From Tachypleus tridentatus (Eukaryota; Arthropoda; Merostomata; Xiphosura; Limulidae), in contig NC_134837.1 of the NCBI RefSeq assembly GCF_004210375.1, forward strand, positions 19,725,586 through 19,789,585: 64,000 nucleotides of DNA, given 5' to 3'. Below are positions 49,301 through 57,614 of the stretch, in pieces (positions within the stretch are counted from its first letter, which is position 1; the number at the start of each line of letters is the position of its first letter). Both the position numbers and the translations under genes were made by a program. The notes beneath the pieces are model-generated. The model did no database searches and had not been told where the DNA came from. It worked only from the letters and a program-made list of their open reading frames with translations.

Positions 49301-52300
49301 TTGTTACTAAACATCACCAACATTTATGTAATTTTAATACTTCTCTTGATACTAAGTATCACCAACATTTATGTAGCTTTAGTAGTTCTTGACACTAAAC
49401 ATAACCTATTTATGTAGTTTTAATAATTCTCTTGACACCAAACCATGACCAGTATTTATGTAGTTTTAGTAGTTCTTGTCACTAAGCAAAACTAATATTT
49501 ACATAATCTTAATAATTCACTTGCCACTAAACATGACAGTGTTCTTAACTTTCGCATACTTATTTGTAGATATCATGATAATACATTCATTTAAGTTATT
49601 AAACTTGTGATTAAACAAGATTAATATGGTTTAAACTAAATACCATAAGTCACTAGTACATTAAGTGTTTTACTAAACAGGACTAATATTACTCAAACCT
49701 TAGTTGTTAGCATGATATGTTCTAAACCAGCATAAGCAAATATGTAAATGTTTCAATATATTTCACTTCTGGCTAAAACCAGCATAAGTGCTAAACCTAG
49801 TACAGAAATACATATATTAACCTGCACCATGCTGTCATCCATACCTAAAGTATAAAGCATACAATTTTACATCAGTGACCAAGACAAGCTGAACAGAGCT
49901 AACATAGCTTCAAATTCTATTTCTTAGATAATCATGCATGAAATTCACTAAAAACAAATAAGCCTGATGTTTCAACATTCATGTTGTTTACAAAATGTTC
50001 TAAGAGTTACATTAGTCATATATAAAACTCTGAATGTACTCTTATAGGTACATAATCACTCATATGCTATAACCCAATGTGTATGGGCTCTGACTCCGTA
50101 TTGGAGAAGGAATACTGAATATAATTCAGAAATTTTCTAAGTCTTTCTATATGAAATGTGGTGAGCTTTTAGTAAAATGTACAAGTCTGTTTTACATAAA
50201 AAAATCAGTACTCAAGATGTGTCTATAAATTGATAAAGCCAGCTTGACTCAAACTTTGAGAAGTATAAATGCAGGAAGATGCTCATATAAATAGTAAATA
50301 TACTTTTGTCTATCATACAGTTTGTACATTTGAATAATTTCTTGAACCTCCAAAACACATATCTACATCATTTCCATATATTGGTATTTACATACCTCTA
50401 CCATAAACTGTCACAACGAACAGTGACATAGCTAGGTTTTCTATTCAGAAGGGACAGAAAATTTTAAGGGTGCTCCAGTAAATTAAAAAGCTGAAATTTA
50501 TCTAATGTTTTAATAAAAATGTCATTAAAACAAATCAAATCAAAGGTAAGTGTTTATAGAAGTTTTTAATTTATTTTGTTAAATGACACAAAACAAGTTT
50601 ATTTTATACAAAAGCTGAAAAATTATGTGCTCAATATGCCTAGAATTTTTAGGGGGCTGGGCCCCCTTGGCTACACCTCCAAGAATGAATAGTAAATAAC
50701 TTTGACATTAAAGACCCAATATGATAGGGATAATCAACACATAACCTTTTAAAGTCTTAAAAATAAAAGATATGTTCAACTACAATCAACTTTCAGAGAG
50801 AAAGTTACAATCACACTATAATAGATACAATACCTGTGTTAATGAGATTCCTACGATATGTAATAGTGGTTATTCCATCTTCTCTGACATATGTGTGGAT
50901 TTGGTAATTATCAACACCTCCAACTTTAGTGTCTGGACACACACCTTTGTTCAAACCAACCACATTGATACACTACAGGAAAACAGTATGATATTGTTCT
51001 TTTAGCACATTTGCTTAAATCAAACTCATTTAGTATCTAACAATGTTTATACCTTATGATTACAGAGCATTCAAGAATATCACAGCACTAAGTGGTACTT
51101 AAAGAATAACAACATTACAATGATCAAGCTAACCTGAATCTACGTTACTTTTAGATGCTCATTATTTCACTAGCTATGATTAGTGTCACAGTATCAATGG
51201 TAATTTATAAAACTACAGTGAATTATTGTGTTATTATGTTAGTTTTCTGTTTGCCTCAAATAATTTGTACCTGTACTTTATTGTTTTGAAGCAATGAGCA
51301 TAGATTACATCGTAATGAATTTATATTTGACCCACTGGAGACGCTTTTCTGCAAAGCTGTTAAATATTTTAACTACCATGTTTTGACTGGTACTTCATTT
51401 ACACCTGCAGAATTCAATAGCTTTTTGTTATTGCTAGCTCGAATGACTTATAATCTAAACACATTTCATTATTATTGAAAGAGTCATGGATGAGAATAAT
51501 TTATCCAAATACTTCTTGCCATATCTCATTGAACTTAAACTTGGTTTGTAAATACTCAGTTACTCTGAAAATTAAGATGAAAGATTTAGGTATTGCAGAT
51601 TTGCTAGAGTGCAAAAAGGTTAAAACATTTTTGCAAAGAATTTCAACATTCCAAATTCAGCAACTATTGTGTGTTGTTAATAAATGTAGATAGTGACTAT
51701 GTTTAAGCCAATAATAATGAAATTTCATTGGCTATATTTATGTCATTACTTCTATACATGTACAATCATGTATTTTTTTGCACTTGGTATTTTTCATTCT
51801 CAATCACAACCAGGTAGGTCATACTGTTGTAATTGTAGCAATCATTGCTTAGGTTATGCCAGAACTAAATAGCTACTGAAGGGATATTACAGCATTATGA
51901 AATACAAACTAGGCTATTAACTGTTACACTTACATATCCCTAGAAAATTCTGCATTTTAAAATGTATTCTAAATTATTTGTTTTAAATAAAATACTGGGT
52001 TCATAACAAGCTTAACAAGTACTAAGAATTTCACCATGGTTAGCTGTATTCTTCCTGTTCATAACAACTTTAAAAGTACTGAGAATTTCACCATGTTTAA
52101 CTGTATTCTTCCTGTTCATAACAAGCTTAACAAGTACTGAGAATTTCATCATGTTTAACTGTATTCTTCCTCTCTAACACAATTTGCAATTACTTGGCAT
52201 TAATGGTGTAAAATATATCATCTGAAATTGTGTTACAATTGGCAAAAATATAACCACTGAATAAAATAATAAATGTGTATTAATTTTTTAACATAATTGA

Positions 52301-55300
52301 CAATATTTGTAGCTATTGTGAATTAATGAGCTAAATGGCTAAAACCTTTTTTTTTTTACTCTAGCACTAACTTAGTAAGTTAAAGCAATATTAAATATTG
52401 TAGATTATTTAAATACAGTCCATGTAAAGATGATGCTGACCTATAGAAAGGATAACCCAGAGGCTTCACTAGGCATTATCACACATGACTCATGCCCCTA
52501 TTCCAGTTGACAATGCAGCAAATCCCTGGTGTTTTCAAAAATTCAAATCAGAAAACCATGGTTGATATAATACTGAAACAGCAAACATCTCACACCAATA
52601 GGCCTGACCCCTGAATTTTTAAGCACCCAGCAACACCTTATGGACAGACTGTCTGTATCTTACTTCGAACTATTATGATTTAGAATAACAGGATTTTTCT
52701 CCCTGCCCACAACAGTGTAACATACTTCTTTAAGGTCTAATTTCTTGAATTCATGCCATTTATATTTACAAAATTGTTACCAAAAGACAACTATGGTGAA
52801 TTACTAAACTCTTTTATGAACTAGCCTGGCTATATTCACCCTACAAACGTACTTTTCATTTAATGTAGATGATGGTTTTCCTTTGTAGAATACACCAGAC
52901 AGCTGATAAGATAATTAAGACAAAAAGCTTGTGACTTAAAGCAAAGTTTATCAATTATTTTTTAAATTTATTTTTAAATTTGTGCTTCTAAATATTTGGT
53001 GTATAGCCAGCAGTTGCTTTTCCCTAAAGACCACTTTTCTCTGTACAAATATTAAACAAAGTAGATAGATTACATAAACATGATTTAATTATGTTAAAGC
53101 TTCAGTGAAAATTAGGATATGTTTTGGTTGGTTGGCTTGGTGTTTTATGGCACAAAGCAACTAGGCTATCTGGGCCAAACACCTGGTAAAAGGTTAAAAG
53201 TAAAATTATTAAAATTCATAAAAAGGAATCAAGGTAACATAAAACAAAGTTTAATTTTTGATTTTTAAAAACTTAAATAGATTTAAATCTAATTTTTATA
53301 TCTAGTTTATAGCAGTAAGAGAGAAATTATAGCAATACAAGTTTTAAAGAACTTTCTGAAGCATAATTTTAATTATTATAACTCACCAGGATGACTAACA
53401 GGTAAATTCAAACTTCAGCATTAGTCACCTGAAGTTGGCCTTACCAGTCCTGGTTTTGAGTTATTTGATGTTATGGCCATTTTTTAAATTTCATATGAAA
53501 CTAGTTGTACTTTAATTCATAAAAAGGAATAATATAAAAATAGGTCTAATTTATGAATTGAAAATTTAAATAGCATTAAAAGGTCAATGGAGTATGTTAA
53601 CCTGATGAAACATAACCTTAAACATTGTAACTTAATAAAAGAGGTTAAGTGGTGTTATAGTCATTAGGGATACTCAAAATACAATTCATGTAAAGCTCAA
53701 GCTGCTCAATAAGATAAACTAACCTCCAAATATGATAATCATCTACAAGATGGTTAGTATTGATATAGTACATAATAGTACCAAGAATACCATCCATGTA
53801 AAGATAAACCTGATCTAAAATTATGTACAGTAACCTGCATAAACAATGATACATAAAGTATCATACTATAAGAAACACTGTCCTGGCCTTCACATACCTT
53901 AAATACAGCAATATACTTTTGTGAAACTAAGTGCTTTCTAAGCCTTCATTGATATCTAAAGCATTATGTTGTAATAATGAAATTAATATACTTTACTCAA
54001 AATAAATTTATTTATGGAATATTACTTACAGAATGCTTAGCAGTAATATTATAGTCTTTAGTGATACCAAAAGTTCCATCTATATAAGAAATTGCAGTGT
54101 CTCCTCCCAACATTTGTGATGAATTTTCTGACCCACTGATTCCTAAAGCCATGTATTCATCATCATCTACAACAAAAAAAACAAAAAACCTTTAGTTAAT
54201 CAAAACAAGGTAATGAAGATGTATGGGTATAATATTAACATAAATGTATCAGGTAATATAATCTATATATCACATCATTGACATATAAACAATAAAAACA
54301 CAATACTAATATATAAAATCTAGTATTCTACTTAATAAAATTATTATTTTTAATCATCATTTTAAATTATATGTTTTAAATTTCATATATTAAATGGCAA
54401 AATTTTCATACTTTAAAAATATATTGCCAATAGGTAGTTATCTTCTATCACCCAAAGCTATCTCAATCCTGGTCTACCCTCTATACATTGCTAAAAACAT
54501 TTTGCAGCAGTGCACAAGTCTTTACACCCTAACAGTTTTGCCCCATTTCATAATGTGATGATCATGTGACTGATCTCCAGCAACTGTACTGCACCACCTG
54601 TCCCTTGTTGAGATGGTGGGAAGTATTCATATTTACAGTGCTAAAATCAGGGGTTTGATTCTCCTTGGTGGACACAGCAGATAACTTGAGGTGGCTTTCT
54701 TATAAGGAAAACATGCACATACACACACACACTGCTGGCTATGAAGAGAATGCTGCTGCTTAACAAAATAACTTAGTGAGTTGGGCAATTGTATCTACAG
54801 AAATATTGAACACAAGACTAAAGAGGTTATAATTTCATTTTACAGGTCACTGATTAGGCCACATTTGGAATATTGTGTTCAGTCTTGAACTCCTTATCTT
54901 AGGAAAGACATTGAATTGTTAGAAACACTTTAGAAGAGTGTTACTAGAATGGTACCCAGGATGGATGGGTTATCACATAAGAAAATAAAATCCTTAAAAT
55001 TATTTTCTTTTGAAAAAAGACGAATTACAGGGGATCTGATTGAAGTGTTTAAGATTGAAAAAAGTTGATAATATTAATGTATTAACATTTTTCACACTTA
55101 ACAGCAAGAATTACAGAACTAAGAAATACAAATATAGATTTAGGAAATGTAGAAGCTATCTTCAACAAAGACAATTTCATTTTTCAAATAGGATGGTTAA
55201 CCTATGGAATGTATTGCCTTTGGATGTCATGAAAGCTGCAAATTTGAGTGAGTTTAAAAGAAAGCTTGAATAATAATGAGGTACAACTGGTGGTACAGAT

Positions 55301-57614
55301 GTTGAAGATTGTTGATCAGTCTTCAAGACGTGGTCGTTTATCTATAGACTGTTTTTTCACCATTTTATTAAGATTTGTAATTGGAGGATACATAATAAAA
55401 AAACAAAATTTCAATGCCCACTGACCCCACCCATCATGGAGCCCTACGAGGGGAAGCACTACAATATATATGCAAAAACGTCTCGTTTGGGTTGAGAAAA
55501 TATTTTACATAGAAGAGTGAACAACGTTTCGACCTTTCGAAAGAACAAAACCTTCCCTGGGAGGTCCCCTCACCACGTACAGGAATCCACACTGAGGGGA
55601 ATGCTGGAAGAAGCAAGCATGAGCCAGTCATCAATAAAAAGGAGAATCTGAAGATCTAATAAGTAAAAATGACAAGCAAAGGAGCATATCATTCAAGAAA
55701 CTACAGTGAGTTAAAGGAGGATCAAATGGCAGTGCCCAGAACTAAGAGATTCCATCATCATGGATGAACTGAAGAGAATGACTCCCAAAGTGAGAGATAG
55801 AGCTCCATGGTGAAGCAAGGTGGCTCCAGACAAGAGTTCAACTAGGAAAGGTTGATGACAAGTCTCCAATTTTCTCTTTTGAGGGACGACAGTTATAAGG
55901 AACTAAAACCATGGTTGAGTGGTTACAACCAGTTTGATCAGCATCTTTGTATAACAGGTCTTGCACAGACTAAGCCAGATGACTGGAAGAAATAGCAAAG
56001 TTGATTGGGGAACAGAACTAACAGTAAAACCCTTCAGACAGAACCCATGGAAATGCCATGAAGTGTAGATAAAAAGACACATAAACTAAACATACTTAGA
56101 GAAAGTACTCATCACTACCCAACTTGCAGAACCTATAAACTTATAGAGCCTGCAAAGTACATAAATATTACAAACTTGAAAATCTATTAAACTAAAATGA
56201 AACAATACAAAAGTCCTAAAGTGCATAGCCACTAAAAAACCATGAGGATAAAAAACAAATATTAAATTTATAAGTCTACTCAAAGAACTAATAAGACAAA
56301 GGACATGAAAATAAGACCTACCATGAAGAACATTTGAATGAAAAGGCTTCAAGTTAGCAATAATAAAAGCTGATTCAAATTTAACCCCCAGTTAATTGTG
56401 ACTAGTAGTGAAAAGAAGGAATTTTCAACTAGCTAACGTAAATGGTGAAATAAAGTATAAATACTGAACAAATACATCCACAAAATTGACCTGTGCTAAA
56501 ATTACTAAAACAGCAATTATCATGCAAAGCCCACACATATATCAGACATTTAATGAGAACAAACATTTAATAAACAAACTCTAAATGAAAATTTAAACTA
56601 AAGCAACTTAAATAGTAAAAGAATTATAAAAATCTAACTTTCCAAAGAGTTAGCAGAGAAGACATGAACGACCTAAATTATTGAATGAAAAAATTAGATC
56701 AATCCACACAAGCTCTAATAAATTCACTAAACATTGGTATACCTACAAGAAGTGAGGAATACACTCTGAGATATTTACAACAGATCATATGAGAAAAAAC
56801 AATACTCAGTTCAGGAGATTACATGGAGGCACAATAACAGTGTGGAAGGTGCTATAGAAAGAAATTTCCATTGTTTAGTTATAATCTTCTTCAGAAAAAT
56901 ATCATAGAATGAAAGGAAGAAATCATCAGCCAAAAATAAGGAAAGAACTAATTACAAACTATGTCCCTGTACTTTCCCAGCAGACATCGCCAACCCTGAG
57001 ATCTAGAGACTTGTGTCAGAACCATTGTTCACTGTCACAGATATCAGATATTTCCTCGTAGGCTATATTAAATATCAAATTCATACAAACAAATTAAAAT
57101 TTAGTAAACAAATGAGTAGAAACAATGAAAATCAAATACAAAAAATCAAACGTGAAGTTGAAATTGATATAAATTTGCAATGAAGCTCAATAAAAACTTT
57201 GTATAACACAAACAGCAAGTTAAGCTGTGCAGTATGATTGGTGGAGAGTAGTCACGTGATCAGTACATATACTGAAATGACACAAAACTGATGGGATATA
57301 AAGACTGGTGCACTATAGCAAAATATATTTTTATCCTTAAAGAGCAGGTCAACATCAGTAGCTTTGGGTTAGAGGAAGCAGTACCATTCTAGAAACTGCA
57401 ATTCTACTACTAATACAACACACATTTGGTCAATAAACTCCACATGCATTTTATTACAATTATCCATTAACTTATAGAATTATTATAAACATATTTAAGA
57501 AAACATACCAATTTGTCCTGAAAGTTCAAAAGTCACTTGGGGACCAAATATTTCCCAACTCATTTGTAAATCTTTGTGTAGTTGTTCACAGTTTGGTAGT
57601 GGACTTTTATGTTC
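25199..57614 (-). CDS. knk: Knickkopf/Skeletor-family DOMON and cupredoxin-like protein, 3' nine exons (gene starts right of window)
   Basis: Nine exons (57509-57614, 54030-54166, 50834-50972, 48960-49070, 42657-42836, 41213-41406, 30653-30713, 28521-28690, 25199-25339) join with every phase matching to 412 residues and a stop. The order is a DOMON domain (about residues 10-165), a plastocyanin-like domain (about 175-382) and a hydrophobic tail (390-412). In insects Knickkopf is a GPI-anchored extracellular protein that organises and protects new cuticular chitin; Skeletor is the close paralogue with DM13, DOMON and the same C-terminal fold. The tail favours Knickkopf, but I cannot exclude Skeletor. 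The signal peptide and DM13 repeats are missing and should lie beyond 57.6 kb, probably outside the window. The longest intron is 10.5 kb (30714-41212). Confidence 0.85.
25582..25785. repeat. Tandem duplication, two about 90-bp copies at a 115-bp period
   Basis: Copies start at 25582 and 25697 with ACATTCCATGTTGATTATAG and ACATTCCACATTGATTATAG. Both continue through AACACATC-AAATAAATTTACC and AGACTGTTAAGAGAAA. It lies in the last intron of the Knickkopf-like gene. Confidence 0.75.
26256..26820 (+). mobile_element. Penelope-like retroelement 3' part: GIY-YIG endonuclease plus hammerhead-bearing terminal sequence
   Basis: The frame to 26613 encodes the endonuclease: [34 protein letters not shown] and [10 protein letters not shown], then VFEHCKSNKHNITIEN and ILNKETNMNKRNIKEVLLI with QLKPKIN near the end. 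This is the Y-I/YIG core, the downstream R and E-H positions and the C-terminal ILN-E-N--KR-I-E---I block of Penelope-like elements. 115 bp past the stop codon a hammerhead ribozyme core follows, then a sequence also found at 55.4-55.6 kb (antisense). The RT domain is missing. Upstream, the frame runs into unrelated sequence that has a second copy at 27.3 kb, so the element begins near 26256 by 5' truncation. Confidence 0.82.
26729..26770 (+). ncRNA. Hammerhead ribozyme motif of the Penelope-like element
   Basis: Stem I GTGAAC (26729-26734), core CTGATGA (26735-26741), one extra T, stem II GACC-gaagta-GGTC (26743-26756), core GAAA (26757-26760), a minimal stem III ACCTT, then GTTCAC (26765-26770), which is the exact complement of the stem I strand. 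The cleavage position would be after T26764. All strictly conserved core bases are present. Stem III is only one or two pairs (ACCT instead of the self-complementary ACGT seen in the 55.5-kb copy), so cleavage may need a dimer or may be weakened. Hammerheads of this layout are known from Penelope-like elements. Confidence 0.75.
27924..28416. mobile_element. MITE with long (about 120 bp) imperfect terminal inverted repeats
   Basis: The left arm, from CACTATGTAACA, contains TTGTTCCTGGGCAGAAAGTG, TTATTTCCTAATTG and CTTCAAACTTTGCTATTGTG. The right arm, read on the minus strand from CACTGTGTAACA, contains TTGTTCCTGGATAG, GTGTTATTTCTAA and CTTCAAACTTTGCTATTGTG. The arms are diverged but collinear over about 120 bp, with about 240 bp between. 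No frame is open. It lies between the last two exons of the Knickkopf-like gene. Confidence 0.75.
28521..28690 (-). CDS. knk: Knickkopf-like exon h: plastocyanin-like domain, second half
   Basis: The acceptor is CTTCTACAG and the donor GTAGGA after CAG. It reads GRLCLWEYDTSSLRKADNF, RKTLKLECENGDLAILEWTP, then NVTIPDVVYYQ. GRLC-WE, L-LECE and W-PN-T-PD-VYYQ are the conserved blocks. N-V-T gives one possible N-glycosylation site. It exits in phase 0 directly before the block that normally carries Cys and His ligands. Confidence 0.93.
29630..29755 (+). repeat. 126-bp direct repeat, copy 1
   Basis: From AAGTGAGAGATAATTAAACA to AAAACAGAAGGGTAA. It differs from copy 2 (30968-31093) at three positions and has no length difference. 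A much more diverged third version follows at about 29785-29860 (AGTGAGTGATTAGCCTTAAT). Confidence 0.95.
30653..30713 (-). CDS. knk: Knickkopf-like exon g (61 bp)
   Basis: A small exon too short for ordinary ORF listing. The acceptor CATTTTGTAG precedes 30713 and the donor is GTTTGT. It reads HIKVYAGIEFDRRGRPHPKA plus one base. VYAGI-FD--GRP-P-A-GRLC across the next junction matches the family (VFAGVEFD...P-AAGR-C-W). It is needed to keep the frame between exons f (phase 0) and h. A near-identical 126-bp direct repeat lies on each side of it in the introns. Confidence 0.88.
30968..31093 (+). repeat. 126-bp direct repeat, copy 2
   Basis: Same orientation as copy 1, 123 of 126 bases identical, 1338 bp apart start to start. 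Exon g of the Knickkopf-like gene lies between the two. Confidence 0.95.
31094..37305 (-). other. Left part of the 10.5-kb intron of the Knickkopf-like gene
   Basis: Apart from a SINE head at 32496-32590 I see nothing I can support here. The sequence is AT-rich, short open frames look random, and there are no long inverted or tandem repeats. Confidence 0.6.
32496..32590 (+). mobile_element. tRNA-derived SINE (type 1), head only, old
   Basis: GGCCTGGCATGGTCTGATGG is the decayed A-box start, and ACAGGTTCAAATCCTGTC is a well-kept B box with its stem, followed by GATTGCCCTTTTCATCAGCTG. The body found in the 15.3- and 18.2-kb copies is missing after about 95 bp. Confidence 0.7.
37305..38765 (-). 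pseudogene. Decayed copy of an uncharacterised repetitive gene family (FHQDIKEMERRY-type)
   Basis: Minus-strand frames in order from the right: CKRPKHIL near 38.72 kb, PRNHGDDCYFYS near 38.5 kb, SSIRPVTD near 38.4 kb, DCFHPKISDEPQLFTQGELND with LVSDFWPSKG (38.2-38.3 kb), DSSTRKVQTVFFF near 38.0 kb, VVGSKVCLYKISMFFC near 37.8 kb, and from 37624 VEKETWVISEDVVYKCLGN, YESIVNNMLNKYKDLGCN, HLHIDYFPQNLCAI and KRLHQDIKEMERRYW. It ends in a shifted frame with MWNISMMADYCW. I recognise this as a protein of unknown function found in many copies in chelicerates, aphids and cnidarians, probably carried by a mobile element. At least five frame changes and several stops show that it is dead. It sits in the longest intron of the Knickkopf-like gene. 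Confidence 0.65.
38766..41212 (-). other. Right part of the 10.5-kb intron of the Knickkopf-like gene
   Basis: A single hAT-like end (CAGTGGTTGTCAAC at 38929) has no partner that I can find. An AT-only microsatellite lies at 39655-39705. Otherwise there is nothing I recognise. Confidence 0.55.
39655..39705. repeat. AT-rich microsatellite
   Basis: Irregular (TA)n with occasional C (TATATACCATACTATACTAT then (AT)n). Typical replication-slippage sequence. Confidence 0.7.
41213..41406 (-). CDS. knk: Knickkopf-like exon f: plastocyanin-like domain with conserved His
   Basis: The acceptor is TTTTATAAG and the donor GTAAGA. It reads VFYINGLMAPELYVKRNKKY, IFKIETGNDPQKAEVYHPFY, then ITDDVNGGYSKYSGEERK. 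The YHPFYITDD motif places a His (residue 268 of the assembled window protein) where cupredoxins have their first metal ligand. It exits in phase 0 before the 10.5-kb intron. Confidence 0.94.
42657..42836 (-). CDS. knk: Knickkopf-like exon e: linker and first strand of the plastocyanin-like domain
   Basis: The acceptor is TTTCTTATAG and the donor is GTAGAA. It reads NVKINLGRPEAKNC, then NTWGPLRVKERNLDTFVVRL and GPSGGQKGYMGYT. GPSGG-KGY--ITG is a signature of Knickkopf/Skeletor proteins just before the cupredoxin fold. Phase 1 in, 1 out. Confidence 0.92.
43068..43303. mobile_element. Inverted pair of Penelope-like terminal repeats with degenerate hammerhead cores
   Basis: The left half (43068-43190) read on the minus strand and the right half (43200-43303) read on the plus strand are about 85% alike. 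Both read CTGAAGATGACCTAAGAA, a G-to-A altered GAAA core, then ACGTTGTTC or ACATTGTTC, then TACTTTATTTTAATT-AAG, TTTTAATAT and TTGAGAATACAT. Stem II (GACC/GGTC) is intact only in the right half (GACC/AGTC in the left half), while CTGATGA has become CTGAAGA, so the ribozymes should be dead or weak. The halves meet head to head at about 43191-43199 (GTTAACAAAGAGGG). Confidence 0.75.
43304..47185 (-). other. Intron of the Knickkopf-like gene between exons d and e, unannotated part
   Basis: No coding sequence or repeat that I can name. Open frames of 60-80 codons here lack any recognisable motif and splice borders. Confidence 0.5.
47186..47345 (+). pseudogene. Jockey-like RT C-terminal fragment
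   Basis: The plus frame reads RLQLKQNTILRLALKLPKF, then TLVKFMHKICDLQSVNERI and TSL. It aligns to the same region as the fragment at 20.0-20.3 kb (LQ-QN-VL-MALSLPK...TP-KYIH). It is cut off by a more GC-rich insert at about 47346. Confidence 0.65.
47346..47590. mobile_element. GC-richer insert of unknown class, possibly a hAT-like MITE
   Basis: It interrupts the LINE fragment frame. It holds GGGCAAACTGGGTAACTGCG then CAGGGCCCCACACATGGGAG at the left, and GGGGTTCCCCTTTACC and CTGCGGCTCC toward the right. The composition differs sharply from the neighbours. I could not define matching ends or a target duplication. Confidence 0.4.
47591..48959 (-). other. Intron sequence with nothing recognised
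   Basis: Unique-looking AT-rich intron of the Knickkopf-like gene up to the exon d donor. The 99-codon frame at 47751-48050 has no motif and lies antisense to the gene. Confidence 0.5.
48960..49070 (-). CDS. knk: Knickkopf-like exon d: DOMON to linker
   Basis: The acceptor is CTTTTGTTAG and the donor GTAAGT. It reads DEGDKIYSKDEDIFLIWAIG then KYNKYKEPGFHHIFPR. D-IWAIG-YN is the last DOMON strand region. The flanking codons split as G|GT on both sides, so the phase is 1 in and 1 out. A minisatellite begins about 150 bp upstream of its acceptor. Confidence 0.9.
49222..49545. repeat. Minisatellite, about six units of 52-60 bp, diverged
   Basis: Repeating core ACCAACATTTATGTAGTTTT then AATAATTCTCTTGACACTAA, with unit starts near 49222, 49270, 49325, 49380, 49435 and 49490. 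The units differ by 10-25%, so this is an old array. It is in the intron just upstream of exon d. Confidence 0.75.
50421..50682. mobile_element. hAT-like MITE (about 260 bp)
   Basis: The left end CAGTGACATAGCTAGG and, on the opposite strand at the right, GGTGTAGCCAAGGGGGCCC resemble the CAGTGGCGTAGCCAGG type of hAT ends. The terminal few bases on the right are lost, so I cannot check the target duplication. The interior is AT-rich. Confidence 0.55.
50834..50972 (-). CDS. knk: Knickkopf-like exon c: DOMON C-terminal part
   Basis: The acceptor is TTTTCCTGTAG and the donor GTATTG, a weaker 5' splice site than the others. It reads CINVVGLNKGVCPDTKVGG then VDNYQIHTYVREDGITTITY and RRNLINT. The Cys pair (C...GVC) and the R-DG-TT-TYRR motif are typical of the family. 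Phase 0 in, phase 1 out. Confidence 0.9.
51999..52171. repeat. Minisatellite, three units of 57-58 bp
   Basis: Units 51999-52056, 52057-52113 and 52114-52171, each starting GTTCATAACAA and ending CTGTATTCTTCCT. They differ at only a few positions, so this is a young array. It is in the intron between exons b and c. Confidence 0.9.
53115..53200. repeat. Short conserved interspersed repeat
   Basis: GGTTGGTTGGCTTGGTGTTT, then ATGGCACAAAGCAACTAGGC and TATCTGGGCCAAACACCTGG. I recall this wording as a dispersed chelicerate repeat; there is no second copy in the window. It may extend to about 53600. Confidence 0.4.
54030..54166 (-). CDS. knk: Knickkopf-like exon b: DOMON core
   Basis: The acceptor is TTTGTTGTAG and the donor GTAAGT. 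The reading is DDDEYMALGISGSENSSQML then GGDTAISYIDGTFGITKDY and NITAKHS. EYMALGISG and GGD-A-SYID are the most recognisable DOMON motifs (YMAFG-SG...GGDVVV-Y). It enters by completing a split codon and exits in phase 0. Confidence 0.92.
54612..54735 (+). mobile_element. tRNA-derived SINE (type 2) ending in a (CA)n tail
   Basis: ATATTTACAGTGCTAAAATC, AGGGGTTTGATTCTCCTTGG (B-box region), then GACACAGCAGATAACTTGAG, GTGGCTTTCTTATAAGGAAA and ACACACACACACAC. It lies directly before a LINE tail, with which it may share a tail-recognition sequence. Confidence 0.68.
54775..55275 (+). mobile_element. LINE 3' end (CR1/L2/jockey-superfamily type), longest of three copies
   Basis: Frames read LGNCIYRNIEHKTKEVIISF, YRSLIRPHLEYCVQS, PYLRKDIELLE, TRMVPRMDGLS, LFSFEKRRITGDLIEVFKI, then the intact frame 55040-55273 with NVLTFFTLNSKNYRTKKYKY, FRKCRSYLQQRQFHFSNRMV and NLWNVLPLDVMKAANLSEF. 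This is the thumb and C-terminus of a non-LTR reverse transcriptase, ending at its natural stop. Two stops and one frameshift upstream show decay. Confidence 0.78.
55434..55556 (-). mobile_element. Penelope-like terminal fragment with 3' half of a hammerhead
   Basis: The minus strand reads GGTCGAAACGTTGTTCACTC then TATGTAAAATATTTTCTCAACC, matching 26753-26800. The frame shares SKRCSLFYVKYFLNPNET with the 26.7-kb copy (SKPCSLLYVKYFLNPNEP). The 5' half of the hammerhead (stem I, CTGATGA and one strand of stem II) is replaced by other sequence. Confidence 0.75.
55560..56000 (-). mobile_element. DIRS-like retrotransposon fragment, RT palm region
   Basis: Broken minus-strand frames include CSFACHFYLLDLQILLFIDD with WLMLASSS, like the catalytic (Y/F)xDDWL block of DIRS reverse transcriptases, preceded by decayed upstream sequence. 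It covers the segment just before the one at 9.7-10.4 kb, so the two are different pieces of one kind of element. It directly abuts the Penelope fragment on its right. Confidence 0.5.
56001..57508 (-). other. Intron sequence with nothing recognised
   Basis: Intron of the Knickkopf-like gene between exons a and b. Very A-rich on the plus strand, with no motif or repeat that I can name. Confidence 0.5.
57509..57614 (-). CDS. knk: Knickkopf-like exon a: start of DOMON domain
   Basis: The acceptor TATGAACTTAG precedes 57614 and the donor GTATGT follows 57509. The 35 residues plus one base read EHKSPLPNCEQLHKDLQMSW then EIFGPQVTFELSGQI. The pattern C..L...LQ-SWEIFG-Q--F-L-G is the first strand region of a DOMON domain. 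It exits in phase 1 and joins exon b through a split Asp codon. The other two frames contain stops. Confidence 0.88.
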
